Positions 1-8,976 of a stretch of 64,000 nt of DNA are shown piece after piece (the first letter of the stretch is position 1; the number at the start of each line of letters is the position of its first letter). The translations under genes were made by a program, and so were the position numbers. Below the pieces are notes generated by a model that ran no database searches, was not told where the DNA came from, and worked only from the letters and a program-made list of their open reading frames with translations. This stretch comes from Sulfitobacter sp. S190 (GTDB taxonomy: Bacteria; Pseudomonadota; Alphaproteobacteria; Rhodobacterales; Rhodobacteraceae): contig NZ_CP081120.1 in NCBI RefSeq assembly GCF_025141935.1, positions 1,488,001 to 1,552,000 of the forward strand. Reading direction: 5' to 3'.

Positions 1-770
<770 letters not shown>

Positions 771-793
771 TTAGCGCAAACGTCGCGCGTGTC

Positions 794-1696
794 TTAGCGT
801 CCGGGGCCTGCTTTGGCCAGAGTTGCGGGGCGGGTGCCGCGTGTTTTGCGTTCGCGCCACAGGGTGTAGATGCCCGAACCGACGATGATCAGAGATCCCA
901 GCAAGGTCAACGTGTCGGGCCGTTCGCCGAAAAAGGCAATGCCGATCATCAGCGCGAAAATCAGGCGGGTATACCGGAACGGCGTGACAAAGCTGACCTC
1001 GCCCACACGCATCGCGGCAACAATCGCGTAGTAGGCAAACACACCGATGCCAAGTGCCAGCGCGAGGAAGATCGTGTTCGTGGCCGTCATCGCCACGGGG
1101 GCGGTACCTGTGCCCAGCATCAGCACGGTCCCTGCCGGTACGATGGCAATGAACCCCAGAAAACTCAGCTGCATGGTGGAAAGGGTCTTGGGGATCTTGC
1201 GGGTGGCGATGTCGCGGATGGCCAGCCCGATCACGCCCCCCAGTGCAAACAGCGACAGCGGCGTGAACCCTTCCAGTCCGGGCCGAATGATCATCATCAC
1301 GCCCATGAACCCCACGCCGATCGCGGCCCAGCGGCGCCAGCCCACCGTTTCGCCCAGAAACAGCGCCGCGCCCAGTGTGACGACCAAGGGCGTGGCCTGA
1401 AGGATCGCGGAGGCCGAACTGAGCGGCGTGTACACAATGGCCGAGATAAAGCACAGCGTGCCGAACATTTCGCCAAGGGCCCGGATGATGACTGCTGGCG
1501 TCAGCATCGCCCACTCGATCACCGCGCGTCCCTGCGCCAGCACAACCGCCCCGAAGATCACGCCACCGCCGATGCCCAGCATGACCATGATCTGGCCCAC
1601 CGGCACATCCCCAGACATCCGTTTGATAAAGGCGTCTTCGATCGCAAATCCGAGCATCGACAACACCATGAGGGCGGCACCGCGCAGATTGTCCAT
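794..1696 (-). CDS. DMT superfamily (EamA) transporter
   Basis: A 300-residue integral membrane protein with about ten hydrophobic segments arranged as two EamA repeats, typical of drug/metabolite exporters in the inner membrane. The N-terminus MDNLRGAALMVLSMLGFA enters directly into the first membrane helix, and an AAAGG site sits 8 bases before the ATG. Motifs such as LGETVGWRRW near the end of repeat one and FGERPD in repeat two match this family. The substrate cannot be read from sequence. The gene ends 41 bases before the enolase start, so readthrough into eno is possible. A second, only distantly similar DMT protein occurs at 6218-7102. Confidence 0.9.
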   Translation of the reverse strand: MDNLRGAALMVLSMLGFAIEDAFIKRMSGDVPVGQIMVMLGIGGGVIFGAVVLAQGRAVIEWAMLTPAVIIRALGEMFGTLCFISAIVYTPLSSASAILQATPLVVTLGAALFLGETVGWRRWAAIGVGFMGVMMIIRPGLEGFTPLSLFALGGVIGLAIRDIATRKIPKTLSTMQLSFLGFIAIVPAGTVLMLGTGTAPVAMTATNTIFLALALGIGVFAYYAIVAAMRVGEVSFVTPFRYTRLIFALMIGIAFFGERPDTLTLLGSLIIVGSGIYTLWRERKTRGTRPATLAKAGPGR

Positions 1697-1791
1697 TCAA
1701 AGACCTTTCAGGGGGAAGTGGCAGGGCATGTGCGGGGGTGATGCGCTTTTCGTGCTGGTTGTGCAAGGGTCTGCGTGATAGGTCAGGGGTT

Positions 1792-2850
1792 ATGACTTTG
1801 ATGCTGGGCCGCACCCGACAGACCGTGCTGACGCTCGCCATCGCCTGTATCGGCGCGGCGCTGGCGTGGCTGGCGGGCGCGCCGGTCTATATCCTGCTGG
1901 GGCCTGCCTTTGCGGTCAGCGTGGCGGGGGTTGCGGGCCTGCGCACAGGGATCGACCCGCATTTTCGCGACCTGTGTTTCGTGGTGATCGGGCTGGCCGT
2001 CGGGGCAGGGTTCGACCGCGACGCATTGGGCGCGATGATCCGCTGGCCGCTCGCTTTTGCCATGGTGGTCGTGCTCACATGGGCCACGATGATGGCGTGT
2101 CGGGCGCTGCTGGCGCGGCGCTTCGGCTACGGACGGCGCGCGGCCCTGCTGGCCTCTGCGCCGGGGCACCTGAGCTTTGTGATCGCCATGGCCGAAGAGG
2201 CGGGCGATGACGTGGCGCGTATTTCGATCACGCAATCGGTGCGGCTGGTGATGCTGACGCTGGCGGTGCCGTTCATCGCGATGGGCTTTGGCGTAGACAT
2301 GGCGGGCTCGCTGGCGCCGCCGGGGCCTGCGTGGTCGGTCCGGACCGTCGCGGTGCTGTTCGTGGTGGCCGTGGCGGTGGGGCGCGTGTTCATGCGGCTG
2401 CGGGTGCCCGCGCCGCTGCTGCTGGGCGCGATGATCACGGCGGGCGGGGCACAGCTCAGCGGGCTCAGCAGTGGTGTCATGCCGCTGTGGCTGGTACTGC
2501 CTGCGTATCTGGCCCTGGGGGCGCTGATCGGGACACGGTTCTCGGGCGTCAGCCTGCGCTACCTGCGCGACAGCATCGGCGCGGGGCTCAGCATCACGGC
2601 CATTGCGGTGGTTTTCGCCGGATTGGCCAGCGTGCCTGTCGCAATGGCGCTCGGCATGCCCGCGGCGCATGTGCTGGTGGCGTTCTCGCCAGGCGGGCTG
2701 GAAACGATGGCGGCGATGGGCGTCGTGCTGGGCGTTGTGCCGGGCTTTGTGGCGGCCTGTCATATCACGCGGCTGATGGTGCTGAGCGTGCTGCTGCCGA
2801 TGATGGCGGGGCGGCCCGATCCAGACCCGCAGGCGCGACTCAGGACTTGA
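1792..2850 (+). CDS. AbrB-family membrane protein (COG3180-type)
   Basis: A 352-residue polytopic membrane protein of the AbrB/'ammonia monooxygenase-like' family, with two related halves of several helices. Conserved features seen are GAPVYILLGPAFAVSVAG near residue 30, LFVVAVAVGRVF in the middle and FSPGGLETMAAMGV in the second half. The role of this family is not settled; a transport function is usually assumed. I chose the ATG at 1792 because it lies just after a GG-rich AGGTCAGGGG stretch; the open frame extends to 1738 but without a ribosome site. Its 3' end overlaps the convergent NYN gene by 11 bases. Confidence 0.88.
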   Translation: MTLMLGRTRQTVLTLAIACIGAALAWLAGAPVYILLGPAFAVSVAGVAGLRTGIDPHFRDLCFVVIGLAVGAGFDRDALGAMIRWPLAFAMVVVLTWATMMACRALLARRFGYGRRAALLASAPGHLSFVIAMAEEAGDDVARISITQSVRLVMLTLAVPFIAMGFGVDMAGSLAPPGPAWSVRTVAVLFVVAVAVGRVFMRLRVPAPLLLGAMITAGGAQLSGLSSGVMPLWLVLPAYLALGALIGTRFSGVSLRYLRDSIGAGLSITAIAVVFAGLASVPVAMALGMPAAHVLVAFSPGGLETMAAMGVVLGVVPGFVAACHITRLMVLSVLLPMMAGRPDPDPQARLRT

Positions 2851-3544
2851 GCCGCACCATCAGCCGATTGCCCGATTTCTGTGTCTCGAGCGCGTCGAGA
2901 TCGCGCACCAGCGCAGACAGCTTGCCGTGACCATAGCTGCGGGTGTCGAAATCGGGGTGGGCGGCCTGAATGGTCTGGCCGATCAGACCCAGATTATACC
3001 AGTCGTCCTCCTGATCGTGCTTTTCCATGGCCGACACGATCAGGGGCAGGGCGGCCGCGGCCCGCTGGGTGCCCTGTGCGCCCTTGCGGTCACCATTGGC
3101 CAGATTTTCGATAAAGATGAACCGGTTGACCACGTTGCGCAGCGCCTCGGGCGTTTTCTGCTCACCGATGCCGATGACGGTCAGACCGTCCTCGCGCAGG
3201 CGGTTGGCAAGTGCCGTAAAATCGCTGTCCGAAGACACCAGTACAAAGCCGTCAAACCGGCGCGCGTGCAGGATGTCCATCGCGTCGATGACCAACCCGA
3301 TGTCGGAGGCGTTCTTGCCCTTCGTGTTGGCGGTCTCCTGCACCGCGACCAACCCCAGATCCAACAGCTTGTCGGTCCACGACTTCAACCGCTCGCTCGA
3401 CCAATCGCCATATACACGGCGCAACGCCGGCTCACCGATGCTGGTGATTTCCCGCAGGATCGCGCTGGCATGTTTGGCGGGGACATTGTCGGCATCAATC
3501 AGCACCGCCAAAAGCGGGCGGTCACGGCTGGTGCGGTCGTTCAT
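2840..3544 (-). CDS. NYN-domain protein with C-terminal OST-HTH/LOTUS domain
   Basis: A 234-residue soluble protein. Residues 10-145 form a NYN (PIN-like) nuclease fold: LAVLIDADNVP supplies the first acidic residues, NASDIGLVIDAMD the second, and VSSDSDFTALANRLRE the third, so the acidic catalytic set looks complete. Residues 165-230 resemble an OST-HTH/LOTUS RNA-binding domain (YNLGLIGQTIQ, YGHGKLSALVRDL). Proteins of this architecture (LabA/DUF88 type) are predicted RNA-processing or RNA-decay factors; the target is unknown. It is divergent from the RNA helicase gene across a 305-base gap with RNA-like structure. The domain call is strong; the function is inferred. Confidence 0.92.
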   Translation of the reverse strand: MNDRTSRDRPLLAVLIDADNVPAKHASAILREITSIGEPALRRVYGDWSSERLKSWTDKLLDLGLVAVQETANTKGKNASDIGLVIDAMDILHARRFDGFVLVSSDSDFTALANRLREDGLTVIGIGEQKTPEALRNVVNRFIFIENLANGDRKGAQGTQRAAAALPLIVSAMEKHDQEDDWYNLGLIGQTIQAAHPDFDTRSYGHGKLSALVRDLDALETQKSGNRLMVRLKS

Positions 3545-3849
3545 GGTGGCGGTCTTTCTTTAAGGTGCCCAGAAGGATAGGGCGATTGTGTCGCACGGCC
3601 ACAACGACACGTTGACTTTCCCCGCGCAAAGCCCCATGTGGGTCCCAGGCGATGCTTCCTGCCGCGTGAGCAGTTGCAGCACGAACCCCGTGACTGCCCC
3701 GAGAGGCCGCCTGTTGTTCCCAAAATCACGCGTGGGGCCAAAGCTGGCTGGACGGTTCAGGGCATGTGGCCTTGGGCCGCGATCCGTGCCTGCACGCAGA
3801 TGATGTGGTTGCCGGTTCTCCCCCGTGCGGCCCAATAAGATTGAGATTT
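3545..3849. other. 305-base divergent intergenic region
   Basis: Gap between the NYN gene (minus) and the helicase gene (plus). No convincing protein gene is visible: the short open frames here lack ribosome sites and recognisable content. It must hold both divergent promoters. Its centre (3631-3738) can fold into a long rod-like hairpin, listed separately. Confidence 0.7.
3631..3738. ncRNA. Candidate structured RNA (long rod-like hairpin)
   Basis: The bases fold back on themselves in nested order. GCCCCATGTG (3631-3640) pairs with CACGCGTGGGGC (3727-3738) with two G-U pairs. CAGGCG (3646-3651) pairs with CGCCTG (3708-3713). GCAGT (3670-3674) pairs with ACTGC (3693-3697), and CACG (3680-3683) pairs with CGTG (3689-3692) around a 5-base loop. 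A closing stem, large internal loop and apical hairpin make the general outline of a 6S-type RNA, but I cannot match it to 6S by sequence. The strand is undecided: neither end carries a U-run. Confidence 0.35.
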
Positions 3850-5190
3850 ATGAGCGATTTTGACATGATGGAGCTGCCCGCAGCTCTGGTAAAACGACTG
3901 TCGGCGATGGGCATGACCGACCCGACCCCGATCCAGAAACAGGCCATCCCGCACGGGCTGAATGGCCGTGACGTGATGGGGCTGGCCCAGACCGGCACCG
4001 GCAAAACGGCCGCTTTCGGCATCCCGCTGGTGGCCCAGATGCTGGACATGCCGGGCCGTCCCGCCCCCAAATCCGTGCGCGGTCTGGTGCTGGCACCGAC
4101 CCGCGAACTGGCTACCCAGATCAGCGAGAACCTGCGCGGTTTCGCCGAGAACACGCCGCTCAAGGTGGCAATGGTCGTGGGCGGGCAGAACATCAACACG
4201 CAAATCCGGCGGCTGGAACGGGGCGTCGATCTGCTGGTGGCCACACCGGGGCGTCTGCTGGACCTGATGGACCGCCGTGCCGTACGTCTCGATGACGCGA
4301 GCTTTCTGGTGCTGGACGAGGCCGACCAGATGCTCGACATGGGCTTTATCCACGATCTGCGCAAAATTGCGCAAGTCATCCCCGCCGAGCGTCAGACAAT
4401 GCTGTTTTCGGCCACCATGCCCAAGCTGATGAACGAGATCGCCAACAGCTATCTCAAATCGCCGATCCGCATCGAAGTCTCGCCTCCGGGCAAGGCCGCG
4501 GACAAGGTCACGCAAGAAGTGCATTTCATCGCCAAGGCAGAGAAGAAAGAGCTGCTCAAGGAGCTGCTGGCCAAACATCCCGGTGAACGGGCGCTGGTGT
4601 TCGGGCGGACCAAACACGGGTGCGAAAAGCTGATGAAGGATCTGGTCAAGGCGGGCTTCGACGCGGCCTCGATCCACGGCAACAAAAGCCAGGGCCAGCG
4701 GGACCGCGCCATCGCGGCGTTCAAATCGGGCGATGTGACGGTGCTTGTGGCCACGGATGTGGCGGCGCGCGGGCTCGACATTCCCGACGTCAAACACGTC
4801 TATAACTACGAGCTGCCCAACGTGCCCGACAACTACGTGCACCGCATCGGGCGCACGGCACGGGCGGGCAAGGATGGCGCAGCGATCGCGTTCTGCGCCC
4901 CCGACGAGATGGGTGAGCTGAAAGACATCCAGAAGACGATGAAAATCTCGATCCCCGTGGCCTCGGGCCGTCCGTGGGAAGCGATGGAAATCCCCGACAA
5001 GCCCAAAGGCGGGGGCCGCGGGCGCGGTCGTGGCCGCGGGCGTGGTGGTGCAGGTGGCGGCGGTGGCGGTCGTCCGCAAGGTGCCGCTGGCGGTGGTGCA
5101 GCCGCCGGTGCCGGTGCCGGTAAACCCGGCGGTGGCCAGCGCAGACGTCGCGGTGGCGGCGGTGGCGGCGGCAAATCGCGTCAGGCCTGA
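3850..5190 (+). CDS. DEAD-box RNA helicase, RhlE-type
   Basis: A 446-residue ATP-dependent RNA helicase, probably acting in ribosome assembly or mRNA decay. All helicase motifs are present in order: Q motif DPTPIQKQAIP (22-32), AQTGTGKTAAF (motif I, about 45), PTRELA (Ia), TPGRLLDLMD (Ib), VLDEADQMLD (DEAD, II), SATMP (III), LVFGRTKHGCEKL (IV), VATDVAARGLDIPDV (V) and HRIGRTARAG (VI). From about residue 390 the tail is almost entirely Gly, Arg, Ala and Pro, an RGG-like RNA-binding tail common in alphaproteobacterial RhlE proteins. The frame is open from 3766, but homology begins at the ATG at 3850 (MSDFDMMELP). Confidence 0.96.
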   Translation: MSDFDMMELPAALVKRLSAMGMTDPTPIQKQAIPHGLNGRDVMGLAQTGTGKTAAFGIPLVAQMLDMPGRPAPKSVRGLVLAPTRELATQISENLRGFAENTPLKVAMVVGGQNINTQIRRLERGVDLLVATPGRLLDLMDRRAVRLDDASFLVLDEADQMLDMGFIHDLRKIAQVIPAERQTMLFSATMPKLMNEIANSYLKSPIRIEVSPPGKAADKVTQEVHFIAKAEKKELLKELLAKHPGERALVFGRTKHGCEKLMKDLVKAGFDAASIHGNKSQGQRDRAIAAFKSGDVTVLVATDVAARGLDIPDVKHVYNYELPNVPDNYVHRIGRTARAGKDGAAIAFCAPDEMGELKDIQKTMKISIPVASGRPWEAMEIPDKPKGGGRGRGRGRGRGGAGGGGGGRPQGAAGGGAAAGAGAGKPGGGQRRRRGGGGGGGKSRQA

Positions 5191-5202
5191 TAGACAATGC
5201 CA

Positions 5203-5236
5203 AAAGCCCCCGCTGCATCGGCGGGGGCTTTCGTTT
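5203..5236. terminator. Bidirectional rho-independent terminator
   Basis: AGCCCCCGC (5205-5213) and GCGGGGGCT (5221-5229) form a perfect 9-bp stem with a 7-base loop. It is preceded by AAAA and followed by TTTCGTTTTC. It lies between the 3' ends of the convergent helicase and DUF533 genes and can serve both. Confidence 0.85.
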
Positions 5237-5257
5237 TCGTGACGCCAGACGCCGCGC

Positions 5258-6100
5258 TCAGGTGTAAAGCGACGGCACACCCAGTTGCGCGTGAATCTCG
5301 TTGACCTGCGCGGGTTGCAGCCCATAGGCGCTCGCCAGCTTGTGCAGGTACTGCGCTTCCTCTCCGGTATCCAGATCAATCGCCAGCACGCTCATCGCAT
5401 AGACCTGCTGGCCCATGCCCTCGGGGGTATCTGCAACCAGCGCCTCTACGTTCACCGGCGCCTGCATCTGGTCGCGCACAAAGGCGGCCTCGTCAGGGTC
5501 GATATCGCCCAGATGCTTGAGCAGCTTTTGCTGCTCGGCGTCATCAAACGTGCCGTCGGACTTCGCCGCCTGGATCATCGCGGCCAGCATCAGACCGGCC
5601 GTTGCTTCCTGATCCTGGCTCGGCTGTATTTCCGGCTCGGGCGTCTGGTCGAACTGGCTGTTGAGCACGGCACCAAAGCTGCTGTCGTTGCTCGGGGGCG
5701 CTTTCTTGACGGCGCCGGACATCCCGCCCAGCAAACCGCCCGCACCCGCGGCACCGGCCAGACCGCCCAGCAGACCACCAAGCCCGCCGCTGCCCGATGA
5801 CGCGCCCTGCGCGCCGCCCAGACTTTCCAGCAAACCGCCCAGCCCGCCGGAGCCGAGCCCGCCGCCCGCGCGGCTACCGCCCAACATGCCACCCAGCATA
5901 TCGTTCAGCCCGCCACCGGCGCCGGCACTGCCACCGGCGGCACCCGCCAGACCACCCAGCAATCCACCTAGACCGCCGCCGCCCGCCTGCGTCGTGCCGG
6001 TCTGGCCCTGCTGCTGGCGTCCGCGTTCCATCACGCTTTTCGCGCCCTTGGCCACGGCCACACCAATGGCCACCTTGGCCAGCGTTTTCATCAGACTCAT
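5258..6100 (-). CDS. TerB-like / DUF533 inner-membrane-associated protein
   Basis: A 280-residue protein in two parts. Residues 1-20 are a short hydrophobic segment (MSLMKTLAKVAIGVAVAKGA). Residues 35-135 are a Gly/Leu/Ala-rich low-complexity stretch with repeated GGLGGLLGG units. Residues 155-280 form a TerB-like helical domain (LMLAAMIQAAKSDGTFDDAE, then LAIDLDTGEEAQYLHKLA), which in this fold has a calcium-binding-like acidic pattern. DUF533 proteins (YebE type) are common in proteobacteria, and their role is unproven. It converges on the helicase gene with a shared terminator. Confidence 0.88.
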   Translation of the reverse strand: MSLMKTLAKVAIGVAVAKGAKSVMERGRQQQGQTGTTQAGGGGLGGLLGGLAGAAGGSAGAGGGLNDMLGGMLGGSRAGGGLGSGGLGGLLESLGGAQGASSGSGGLGGLLGGLAGAAGAGGLLGGMSGAVKKAPPSNDSSFGAVLNSQFDQTPEPEIQPSQDQEATAGLMLAAMIQAAKSDGTFDDAEQQKLLKHLGDIDPDEAAFVRDQMQAPVNVEALVADTPEGMGQQVYAMSVLAIDLDTGEEAQYLHKLASAYGLQPAQVNEIHAQLGVPSLYT

Positions 6101-6217
6101 CTCAAATGCCCTCCACTATGCGATTCTCTGTCAGCTAGTCTTGCACAGGCCTTTGGCAATCGCGGTGTGAAAAGGCCCGGGCCATTCACATTGACATTTC
6201 TCCGCCGCCCGCAACTG

Positions 6218-7102
6218 ATGCGCAGGATGGAGCGCAAATCACATATTGATACCTTCGGTGCCGTGGCCCTCACGGCCTTCGCGCTGCATCTGGCGTTCAA
6301 TCAGGTGGTGATCAAGGTAACCGCGGGCGGCTTTGGGCCGGTGTTTGCGGCCGGTCTGCGCTCTGCGGGGGCGGTTCTGGTACTTATGCTGTGGATGCAA
6401 CTGCGCGGGGTGTCGTTTCGCATCGCCCCACAGGCGCGGCTGTGGGCGGTGGCGTCGGGCGCTCTTTTTGCCTTTGAATTCATGTGTATGTACACCGCTC
6501 TTGATCTGACGACGGTCAGCCGGAGCTCGGTGATCTTCTACTCGATGCCGGTCTGGCTGGCGCTGGCCTCTACCGTGCTGATCCCCGATGAGCGGCTCAC
6601 CCGGCGCAAGGTGCTGGGGCTTGCGCTGGCGATGGCGGGCGTGGCGCTGGCCCTGTCGGACCGCTCTACCGGAAACGCATCCTGGGCGGGGGATCTGCTG
6701 GCGCTTGCCGCCGCGCTCAGTTGGGCCGGCATCGCCCTTCTGGTGCGGGTCACGCCACTGGCCGACGTGCCGCCCGAACACCAGCTGATGAGCCAGGTGC
6801 TCATCTCTGCCCCGATCCTGCTGCTGCTGGCGCCTTTCGCGGGCGATCTGCTGCGCGACGTGGCGCCGATTCACATTGCGGGCATGGCGTTCCAGATCAT
6901 CGGCGTGGCGTCGCTGGGCTTTCTGGTCTGGTTCTGGCTGATGAAACGCTATCCGGCCAACAGCGTCGCGTCCTTCAGCTTCATCTCGCCGGTGGCGTCC
7001 GTCATCTTCGGCTGGCTGCTGTTGGGTGAACAGATCGGTGCAAGTGTCTGGATTGCCTTGGGGTTGGTCACGGCGGGGATCACCCTGATCAACCGGCGCT
7101 GA
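6218..7102 (+). CDS. DMT superfamily (EamA) transporter
   Basis: A 294-residue membrane protein with two EamA repeats and about ten helices (for example FGAVALTAFALHLAFNQVVI near the start and LGFLVWFWLMKRYPANSVAS in repeat two, where YPAN/S and the following helix are typical). Probable inner-membrane exporter; substrate unknown. The frame is open from a GTG at 6167, but family alignments begin near MRRMERKSHIDTFGA, so I place the start at ATG 6218 (6227 is also possible); no strong ribosome site separates them. It ends 4 bases before the convergent selO stop. Confidence 0.88.
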   Translation: MRRMERKSHIDTFGAVALTAFALHLAFNQVVIKVTAGGFGPVFAAGLRSAGAVLVLMLWMQLRGVSFRIAPQARLWAVASGALFAFEFMCMYTALDLTTVSRSSVIFYSMPVWLALASTVLIPDERLTRRKVLGLALAMAGVALALSDRSTGNASWAGDLLALAAALSWAGIALLVRVTPLADVPPEHQLMSQVLISAPILLLLAPFAGDLLRDVAPIHIAGMAFQIIGVASLGFLVWFWLMKRYPANSVASFSFISPVASVIFGWLLLGEQIGASVWIALGLVTAGITLINRR

Positions 7103-7105
7103 CGC

Positions 7106-8512
7106 TCAGGTGCCGCAGAACGTGGCGGCCACGATCTCCGATGGCGCGGGCGGTTTGGCCAGTTCCGCATCCGTCTGCTCGAACGGCGTGGCAAGTGCGG
7201 CCATCAACCGCTCGAACGGGGCCATGTCGCCCGCAACGGCGGCCTCGATCATCTGCTCGATCCGGTGATTACGCGGGATCACGGCAGGGTTGGCCGCCCG
7301 CATCACGCCCGCCGGATCAGGCTCATCCGCGATCCGGTCCGCATGCGCCGTGGCCCATGCATCATACGCGGCCCGATCGGTGAACTGGTCGCGTGCAGCA
7401 TCGGTGCCCAAAGCCCTGAAACTGTTGGTGAAATCGGCGCCGTCTTTCTGCATCAGATCCAGCAAGCGCTGCACCAGATCCACATCCCCGTCGCGCGGCG
7501 TGCGGATCCCGATCTTGGCCGCAAACCGGCGCGCCCATGCTACCTCGATCCGCGCGGGCATGGCGTGAATGATCGCCGTTGCGGCTTCCACGGCGGCGTC
7601 CTTGTCCTCGATCTGCTGGATCAGCGCGGTTGCGAATTGGGCCATGTTCCACACCGCAATATTCGGCTGGTTGCCAAAGGCATAGCGGCCCTGCTGGTCG
7701 ATAGACGAAAACACCCGCCCCATGTGGAAATCATCCATGAATGCACAGGGGCCATAGTCGATCGTCTCGCCCGAAATGGTGCAATTGTCGGTGTTCATCA
7801 CCCCGTGGATAAAGCCGAAAGACATCCATGCCGCGATCAAGTCGGCCTGCCGGTCGCAAACGTGTTGCAACAGCCCCAGCGGCCCGTCCGCTTCGGGCGC
7901 ATGACGGGCGATGGCGTAATCGGTCAGGGTCCGCACGTCGTCGATCTGGCCGCGGTGGGCAAAAACCTGAAAACTACCCACCCGCAGATGGCTTGACGCG
8001 ACCCGTGTCAGCACCGCGCCCGGCAGCATGGTTTCGCGCGCGATGTCCTCGCCGGTGCGCACGGCGGCCAAGGCGCGTGTGGTGGGCACGCCAAGCGCGT
8101 GCATCGCTTCCGACACCACGTATTCGCGCAGCACCGGCCCGACCCAGGCGCGCCCGTCACCGCCGCGCGAATAGGGGGTGCGGCCTGAACCCTTCAGCTG
8201 AATATCGCGGCGCAACCCATTGGTATCTATCACTTCTCCCAAAAGGATGGCACGCCCGTCACCAAGCTGCGGATTGTAGTTGCCAAACTGGTGCCCGCTG
8301 TACAGCTGCGCCAGCGGCGCCGCACCCTGGGGTATCTCGTTACCGCCAAAAACGCGGGCCACCAGTTTGGGGTCAGCCCCCGATATGCCCAGCTCCGCCG
8401 CAAGGTTTTCGTTGAAAGCCAGCAGCTTGGGCGACGCAACGGAAGTCGGCTGCAAGCGGGTATAAAACCCTTCCGGCAGGGTAGCATAGCTGTTGTCGAA
8501 AGGAATATGCAT
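7106..8512 (-). CDS. selO: Protein adenylyltransferase SelO (YdiU family)
   Basis: SelO is a pseudokinase-fold enzyme that transfers AMP to Ser, Thr or Tyr of proteins (AMPylation), linked in E. coli to redox homeostasis. The 468-residue protein shows the family landmarks: PFDNSYATLPEGFYTRLQPT at the start, YSGHQFGNYNPQLGDGRA (about 70-88), the nucleotide-gripping KGSGRTPYSRGGDGRAW (about 107-123), GVMNTDNCTISGETIDYGPC (catalytic-loop and metal region) and FMDDF. The length fits the usual 470-490. The first in-frame codon is GTG 8515 followed directly by ATG 8512; I use the ATG. It is in the same direction as the GNAT gene, 14 bases downstream of it. Confidence 0.95.
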   Translation of the reverse strand: MHIPFDNSYATLPEGFYTRLQPTSVASPKLLAFNENLAAELGISGADPKLVARVFGGNEIPQGAAPLAQLYSGHQFGNYNPQLGDGRAILLGEVIDTNGLRRDIQLKGSGRTPYSRGGDGRAWVGPVLREYVVSEAMHALGVPTTRALAAVRTGEDIARETMLPGAVLTRVASSHLRVGSFQVFAHRGQIDDVRTLTDYAIARHAPEADGPLGLLQHVCDRQADLIAAWMSFGFIHGVMNTDNCTISGETIDYGPCAFMDDFHMGRVFSSIDQQGRYAFGNQPNIAVWNMAQFATALIQQIEDKDAAVEAATAIIHAMPARIEVAWARRFAAKIGIRTPRDGDVDLVQRLLDLMQKDGADFTNSFRALGTDAARDQFTDRAAYDAWATAHADRIADEPDPAGVMRAANPAVIPRNHRIEQMIEAAVAGDMAPFERLMAALATPFEQTDAELAKPPAPSEIVAATFCGT

Positions 8513-8526
8513 CACGGTGGTTCCGG

Positions 8527-8976
8527 TTACAGGCGTTTCGACATGAACATGTAATTGTCGCGCACGGCAAAGCCAGCGCGCTTATAGAGATTGAGCGCGC
8601 GGGTATTGGTCTTGTCCACTTCAAGGTGGATCGCCCGCAACCCGCCACCCGCCAGTGCGCGGGGCAGCGCGATCAACGCCTCTGACGCGATGCCACGGCC
8701 GCGCACACCGGGTCGGATGAACAATTCGTCGACAATCGCGTCAAGCCCGCCGAATTCCACCGACCAGCCGAATGTGATCACGATATAGCCGATGGGCGCA
8801 CGCGGCGGGCCCAGCAGGTACACACATCCGTGCGGAATACCGTCCAGCAGTGGTGCGAGGCCCGCGCGGCGCGCCTCGTCGGTCAGCTCGATCCCGGCCT
8901 CCGCGTGAAAGGCCGTGACCAGCGCCACCAGCTTTTCCAGATGCTCCGGCGTGGCAAGCGTTAGCGCGGCGCTCAT
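8527..8976 (-). CDS. GNAT-family N-acetyltransferase
   Basis: A 149-residue GNAT enzyme that would transfer an acetyl group from acetyl-CoA to an unknown amine. The acetyl-CoA-binding motif A reads VDELFIRPGVRGRGIASEAL (about 86-105), with the R/Q-x-x-G-x-G/A core as RGRGIA. Motif B follows with DKTNTRALNLYKRAGF (about 121-136). The start ATG overlaps the upstream nucleoside hydrolase stop by 4 bases (ATGA), so the two are translationally coupled, and selO follows 14 bases on. The substrate cannot be inferred. Confidence 0.9.
   Translation of the reverse strand: MSAALTLATPEHLEKLVALVTAFHAEAGIELTDEARRAGLAPLLDGIPHGCVYLLGPPRAPIGYIVITFGWSVEFGGLDAIVDELFIRPGVRGRGIASEALIALPRALAGGGLRAIHLEVDKTNTRALNLYKRAGFAVRDNYMFMSKRL

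Noticed and set aside
3757..5379. 540-residue open frame antisense to the RNA helicase gene
   Set aside because: Composition is low-complexity (Thr/Ala then His/Arg/Val) and mirrors the helicase codons; no domain. High-GC shadow frame.
5590..6060. Repeated GGCGG/GCC-rich units as a DNA repeat or CRISPR-like array
   Set aside because: They encode the Gly-rich linker of the DUF533 protein; unit length and spacing are irregular and in frame.
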